NCBI RefSeq assembly: GCF_018138715.1
Contig: NZ_JAGSHX010000006.1
Span: 6,448,001-6,512,000, forward strand
Origin: Streptomyces asiaticus
GTDB taxonomy: Bacteria; Actinomycetota; Actinomycetes; Streptomycetales; Streptomycetaceae
Direction of reading: 5' to 3'
Length of the DNA: 64,000 nt
Position 1 is the stretch's first letter. Every line of letters begins with the position of its first letter. Positions 60,331-64,000 of the stretch are shown here, in pieces. Under the pieces are notes generated by a model that saw only the letters and a program-made list of their open reading frames with translations, did no database searches and was not told the origin of the DNA. Made by a program: the position numbers and the translations under genes.

Positions 60331-60530
60331 GCCGCCTGCGGCGAGCTCCTCCCCTCCCCACCCCTCCCCAAAACCGGGCCTCCGCCCCAGACCCCACAAC
60401 CGGGGCTTCACCCCAGCCCCCACCGGGCCCTGCCCCAGCCCCCGCCGGGGCTCCGCCCCAGCCCCCCGGGGTCCAGGGGCGGAGCCTCTGGTTGCGGGAA
60501 GGGGCGGGGAGGGGAAAGAACCAGCGGGCA
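60331..60530. repeat. MITE-like interspersed element, copy C
   Basis: About 200 bp. The left end CTCCTCCCCTCCCCACCCCT and the right end GGGAAGGGGCGGGGAGGGGA form an imperfect inverted repeat. Inside are repeated GGGGCTCCGCCCCAG-type units and GGTCCAGGGGCGGAGCC. It lies between the convergent TetR and GT2 genes. Confidence 0.72.
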
Positions 60531-60554
60531 CCCCTCAGCGCTGCCGGGCCGCCG

Positions 60555-61448
60555 TCAGATGATGGGCGGGCGGCCCAGCTTGGTCATGTGCCACACCGTG
60601 CGCCAGCGCATCGGGCGGCGGCGCCCGCAGTTGGTGCGGAGGCCCTCCAGGAAGCCGCCCGCCCAGGCCCGCAGCCCGGCCAGGGAGCGGGTGCGGGCGA
60701 GTGTGAGCAGGGTCCAGGTGGCCAGGTAGAGCGGCACCAGCGGCAGCGGGAGATGGCGGCGGGCCAGCCAGACCCGGTTGCGGGCGGTCATCCGGTGGTA
60801 GACGGCGTGCCGGGCGGGGGAGGTCCGGGGGTGCTGGAGCAGCAGTTCAGGGGCGTAGACGACCTTCCATCGCGCGTCGAGGGCCCGCCAGGCGAGGTCG
60901 GTCTCCTCATGGGTGAAGAAGAACTCGTCCGGCCAGCCGCCGATCTGCTCCAGCATCGCCATCGACAGGCCGTGGGCGCCACCGAGGAAGGTGGTCACCT
61001 CACCGCCGCGCATCGGGTCGGACGCGCGCAGCCGGGGCACGTGGCGGCGCTGGGTCTCGCCCGTCTCGTCGGCGATGCGGAAGCTCACGATGCCCAGGCG
61101 CGGGTCGTCGGCGTACAGATCGCGCACCCGGCGGAAGACATCGGCGTCCACCAGCAGCCCGTCGTCGTCGAGGTCGACCACCACGTCCACGTCGCCGAAC
61201 TCGCGCAGCCGCCGCCAGGCGACGTTACGGCCGCCCGAGACCCCGAGGTTCTCCGCCAGCTCGACCGTGGTCACCTCGGCGGGGAACTCCGGGAACTCCG
61301 GGAGCGGGGAGCCGTTGCCGACGACCACGACACGGGCCGGGGGCACGTCCTGCTTCGCGACCGACTCCAGCAGGGCGGCCACCTCTCTGGGCCGGTTGCC
61401 CATGGTCAGGATGGCGATACCCAGGCGTGGTTCGGGGGCGGCGGACAC
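60555..61448 (-). CDS. GT2-family glycosyltransferase
   Basis: 297 residues, GT-A fold. Nucleotide-sugar site IAILTMGNRPREVAALLESV, VVGNGS, NLGVSGGRN and the metal DxD-type DLDDDGLL; acceptor region GGWPDEFFFTHEETDLAWRA (the ED of GT2 enzymes). The C-terminal helices (VPLYLATWTLLTLART) may attach it to the membrane. It probably builds a cell-surface glycan. GTG start at 61448. Confidence 0.9.
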   Translation of the reverse strand: MSAAPEPRLGIAILTMGNRPREVAALLESVAKQDVPPARVVVVGNGSPLPEFPEFPAEVTTVELAENLGVSGGRNVAWRRLREFGDVDVVVDLDDDGLLVDADVFRRVRDLYADDPRLGIVSFRIADETGETQRRHVPRLRASDPMRGGEVTTFLGGAHGLSMAMLEQIGGWPDEFFFTHEETDLAWRALDARWKVVYAPELLLQHPRTSPARHAVYHRMTARNRVWLARRHLPLPLVPLYLATWTLLTLARTRSLAGLRAWAGGFLEGLRTNCGRRRPMRWRTVWHMTKLGRPPII

Positions 61449-61588
61449 GGTGGGACTCCAGAGTTCGGTTGCGATGCCCGCGATCGTAACCGTTCACTCA
61501 GAAAGACACTTCCGTATGGCTGATGTTCATCAAGGGTCGAGCAATGAGTCAGTTTCAATGAGTCAGGCTCAAAGACTGAGCAAAACAA

Positions 61589-62200
61589 TCAGCCGTCGAG
61601 TGCGGCGAGCGCCTTCCTGGCCGCGCTGATGGCGCCCTTACGGATGTCATCGGAGCCGGCGGCCTTGTGGCTCTCGAAGTCGCCGCCGTTGTAGGTCACG
61701 GTGACCGTGGCGTTGTCCTGGTGGACCGTCACCACGGCCTCGCGTATGCCCTGGTCGTCGTCCTCGGTGGTCTTCTCGGTCACCGAGGCGTCGTCGCCGA
61801 GGCCGGGCACCGCGCTGCCGCCCTCGCTCTTCTGCTTCCCCGCGACGCTCTTGACGTCGTAGGCGATGTCCAGCCAGCGGTAGTCGAAGTCGTCCAGCGC
61901 ATGCCAGGAACAGCCCGTACGGCGGTTGAGGTCGCTGGACTTCAGCTCGTTCCCGGCCGTTTTGGCGCCCGGCACCAGGTCCTTGATCATCGACCCCGGG
62001 AGGACCGTACACGCCTCCTCGGGCGGCTTGGCGTAGCGCGGTGCGGCGGCGCCGGTGGCGGGGGCCGAGGTCTGCGGGGAGGGGCCCGCCGGGGTGGCGC
62101 TCGCGTCCGAGTCGTCCGACGTCGTCATGGCCACCCCCGCGGCGGCGAGGACGGCGACGGGCAGCAGACGGGCGACCAGGGTGAGCGGCAGAGAACGCAC
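61589..62200 (-). CDS. secreted protein, DUF3558-like
   Basis: 203 residues. Signal-like N-terminus (LPLTLVARLLPVAVLAAAGVA), a Ser/Thr/Pro/Ala spacer, then a domain with two Cys (EEACTVLPGSMIKDLVPGAK, RTGCSWHALDDFDYRWLDIA) as in DUF3558 proteins. There is no lipobox Cys, which most relatives have. GTG 62200 is preceded by GAAGAGAGA. Function unknown. Confidence 0.7.
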   Translation of the reverse strand: MRSLPLTLVARLLPVAVLAAAGVAMTTSDDSDASATPAGPSPQTSAPATGAAAPRYAKPPEEACTVLPGSMIKDLVPGAKTAGNELKSSDLNRRTGCSWHALDDFDYRWLDIAYDVKSVAGKQKSEGGSAVPGLGDDASVTEKTTEDDDQGIREAVVTVHQDNATVTVTYNGGDFESHKAAGSDDIRKGAISAARKALAALDG

Positions 62201-62227
62201 GGCGGTCTCTCTTCGTTCGGATGCCGG

Positions 62228-62283
62228 TGTGGGGCGGTGGTGCGGCGGTGGTGGGGCAGTGTGGGGCGGTGGTGGGGCAGTGG
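62228..62283 (-). repeat. G-rich GGGGCGGTGGT-type array in the leader of the DUF3558-like gene
   Basis: Repeated GTGGGGCGGTGGT / GTGGTGGGGCAGT units on the plus strand, about five in all. It lies 28-83 bp upstream of the GTG. The remaining bases to 62457 hold no gene. Confidence 0.75.
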
Positions 62284-62457
62284 TGAAGATGTGGCGCGGT
62301 GGGAAACGACCCTGCCATATCGAGCGGTCCTCGAACAGTCCGGGGGGTGGGGAGGGGGCGCCCGGGAACCGCTGTGCCGATGGGGTGAATTGCCCGCATC
62401 TCCACATTATCTCCACAATCGGAGGGTTATCTACGACGGGTGACGTTCCCTCATCCG

Positions 62458-63231
62458 TCAGCCGCGGCCGATGTACGGCATCGCCGTCGCCATGACCGTC
62501 GCGAACTGCACATTCGCCTCCAGGGGCAGCGACGCCATGTGCCGCACCGTCCGTGCCACGTCCGCCACGTCCATCACGGGCTCGGCCACCACCTCCCCGC
62601 TCGCCTGTGGCACCCCGGCGGACATCCGCTCGGTCATCTCGGTCGCCGCGTTGCCGATGTCGATCTGCCCGCAGGCGATGCCGTACCGGCGCCCGTCCAG
62701 CGACAGCGACTTGGTGAGCCCGGTGATCGCGTGCTTGGTGGCCGTGTACGCCACGCTGTCCGGCCTGGGCGTGTGCGCCGAGAGCGAGCCGTTGTTGATG
62801 ATCCGGCCGCCCCGGGGGTCCTGGTCCCGCATCAGCCGGAAGGCCGCCTGCGCGCACAGGAACGCCCCCGTGAGATTGGTGTCCACGACCGACCGCCAGT
62901 CCTCGTAGGCCAGATCCTCCAGCGGCACGCCGCGCGGGCCGAAGCCGCCCGCGTTGTTGAACAGCAGATCCACCCGCCCGAACCGCTCCCGCGCCGCCGC
63001 GAAGAGCGCGTCCACCCGCTCCGGGTCGGCCACGTCCGTCGGCACCACCGGGGCCGGGGGGCCGCCACCGGCCAGCCGCGCCGTCTCGGCCAGGGCCTCC
63101 TCGCGGCGCCCCGCCAGCACCACCGACCAGCCCGCCTCGAGGAGTTCGAGCGCCACGGCCCGGCCGACCCCGGAGCCCGCGCCCGTCACCACCGCCACTT
63201 TCGACACCACCGACACACGACCGTCGCTCAT
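62458..63231 (-). CDS. short-chain dehydrogenase/reductase
   Basis: 257 residues. Cofactor loop [26 protein letters not shown], catalytic Ser in [10 protein letters not shown] and Tyr-Lys in YTATKHAI. The [12 protein letters not shown] and [14 protein letters not shown] segments place it in a subgroup common in Streptomyces without known substrate. ATG 63231. Single gene, divergent from phoD. Confidence 0.9.
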   Translation of the reverse strand: MSDGRVSVVSKVAVVTGAGSGVGRAVALELLEAGWSVVLAGRREEALAETARLAGGGPPAPVVPTDVADPERVDALFAAARERFGRVDLLFNNAGGFGPRGVPLEDLAYEDWRSVVDTNLTGAFLCAQAAFRLMRDQDPRGGRIINNGSLSAHTPRPDSVAYTATKHAITGLTKSLSLDGRRYGIACGQIDIGNAATEMTERMSAGVPQASGEVVAEPVMDVADVARTVRHMASLPLEANVQFATVMATAMPYIGRG

Positions 63232-63404
63232 GGCGCCGCAGCGTACGCCACGTCAGTTCGATGTGCAGGAGGGCCGATTCGCGGTAAAGGTCCCTTCCGG
63301 CAACGGACCTCACCGAGCGGTCATATCGATGTCGTGTGCACGCAAACGCCCGGCCGTCCTCCGGCACTCCAATTCCTCTGACGCCACGAGCCAGGGGAGA
63401 GCAC

Positions 63405-64000
63405 ATGGCACACGACTCGCATCAGCGCGCCATACGAGCCGCGGCCGCAACGTTGGGACGCCGCCACTTCCTCACCGTGACGGGGGCCGCCGCCGCGCTC
63501 GCCTTCACCACCAACCTGCCCAGCGCCCACGCCGCGCAGGTGTCGCCGCACGCGCTCGCCGACAACCCGTTCACGCTCGGCGTGGCCTCCGGCGACCCGC
63601 TGCCCGACGCCGTCGTGCTGTGGACCAGGTTGGCGCCCCGCCCCTACGAGCCGGGCAACGGGCTGCCCGAACAGGGCACCGCCAAGGTCGAGTGGGAGAT
63701 CGCCCGCGACGAGAAGTTCCGCCGCGTCGCCCGCCGGGGGACCGTCACCGCGCACGCCGAGTTCAACTACACGGTGCACGTGGACGCCAAGGGCCTCGAG
63801 CCGGGCCGCGTCTACTGGTACCGCTTCAAGGCCGGGAACTGGACCAGCCCGGTGGGCCGCACCCGCACCACCCCCGCCCTGGGCGCCAAGGTCCAGGAGG
63901 TCCGCTTCGGCCTGGTGTCCTGCCAGGCGTACCACGACGGCTACTTCACCGCCTACCGCCACCTGGCGGAGGAGGACCTGGACGCCGTCTTCCACGTCGG
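63405..64000 (+). CDS. phoD: alkaline phosphatase D (PhoD), N-terminal part
   Basis: First 198 residues; the gene runs off the window. A twin-arginine signal is visible (TLGRRHFLTVTG with a hydrophobic AAAALAF stretch and AHA|AQ cleavage). The PhoD N-terminal domain follows (NPFTLGVASGDPLPDAVVLW, TRLAP, NYTVHVDAKGLEPGRVYWYR) and the start of the phosphatase core (VRFGLVSCQAYHDGYFTAYR). Tat-exported, calcium/iron-dependent phosphodiesterase in relatives. ATG 63405 follows AGGGGAGA. No clear tandem Pho box was found. Confidence 0.9.
   Translation, partial: MAHDSHQRAIRAAAATLGRRHFLTVTGAAAALAFTTNLPSAHAAQVSPHALADNPFTLGVASGDPLPDAVVLWTRLAPRPYEPGNGLPEQGTAKVEWEIARDEKFRRVARRGTVTAHAEFNYTVHVDAKGLEPGRVYWYRFKAGNWTSPVGRTRTTPALGAKVQEVRFGLVSCQAYHDGYFTAYRHLAEEDLDAVFHV

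Noticed and set aside
63232..63404. Pho box before phoD
   Set aside because: Only one weak CTCACC-like unit; the 11-bp direct repeat of GTTCACC is not present.

Overview
The window is high-GC actinobacterial DNA, almost certainly from a Streptomyces chromosome. Support comes from GC-rich third positions, frequent GTG starts and 4-bp start/stop overlaps. It also comes from an actinobacterial type-A RNase P RNA (36320-36720), a cobalamin riboswitch, a DmdR1-type iron box, KstR boxes, a CYP157-like P450 and a tiny bL37-like ribosomal protein gene.

Left part (1-34,956): mostly intact, chromosome-like. A B12-riboswitch operon (4500 to 1, minus) encodes a secreted alpha/alpha-barrel protein, a second surface protein, and the T and A parts of an ECF transporter. 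I read it as a cobalamin capture-and-import system. Then come a GNAT enzyme, an EXXR-less P450, an MBL hydrolase, an aldehyde dehydrogenase with a ferredoxin, and an orphan response regulator. KstR-type genes follow: kstR, a divergent glycosyltransferase/methyltransferase/alpha-barrel operon, an Rv3520c-like F420 oxidoreductase, and an Hsd4B / alcohol dehydrogenase / Hsd4A operon. Three perfect KstR boxes link them. Between these sit envelope genes, a methyltransferase, an MFS exporter and a DesKR-like two-component system. An iron-box siderophore-binding lipoprotein, the conserved Nif3 / zinc-ribbon / RNase H-CobC trio, a KDPG aldolase and YaaA complete this part.

Middle part (35,000-47,900): a decaying accessory region beginning at rnpB. 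It holds remnants of an alpha-glucosidase, an ImmA/IrrE-like protein, an IS5-family transposase, a MerR regulator with its alcohol dehydrogenase, a MepB-like protein, and an MFS/citryl-CoA lyase pair. Intact genes here include XRE and MerR regulators, two short-chain or iron-free dehydrogenases, a LysR and an IclR regulator, and a haloacetate dehalogenase with its catalytic residues in place.

Right part (47,900-64,000): a stress island on the minus strand. It has DUF2267, Hsp20 with a poly-Q tail, a gutted thioredoxin-reductase-like gene, a UBP zinc finger, a ClpB reduced in frame to 92 residues, CbpM-DnaJ-GrpE-DnaK and two SpoIIE-type phosphatases. Beyond it lie an EamA transporter with a divergent TetR and a six-site operator array, a GT2 glycosyltransferase, a secreted protein, an SDR and the start of a PhoD phosphatase.

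Three themes cut across the window. (1) Short tandem repeats span or follow many stop codons, and in three genes they place stop codons in all three frames. (2) Three MITE-like elements with terminal inverted repeats all sit between convergent genes. (3) Several genes between 35 and 50 kb keep both ends but have lost the middle.
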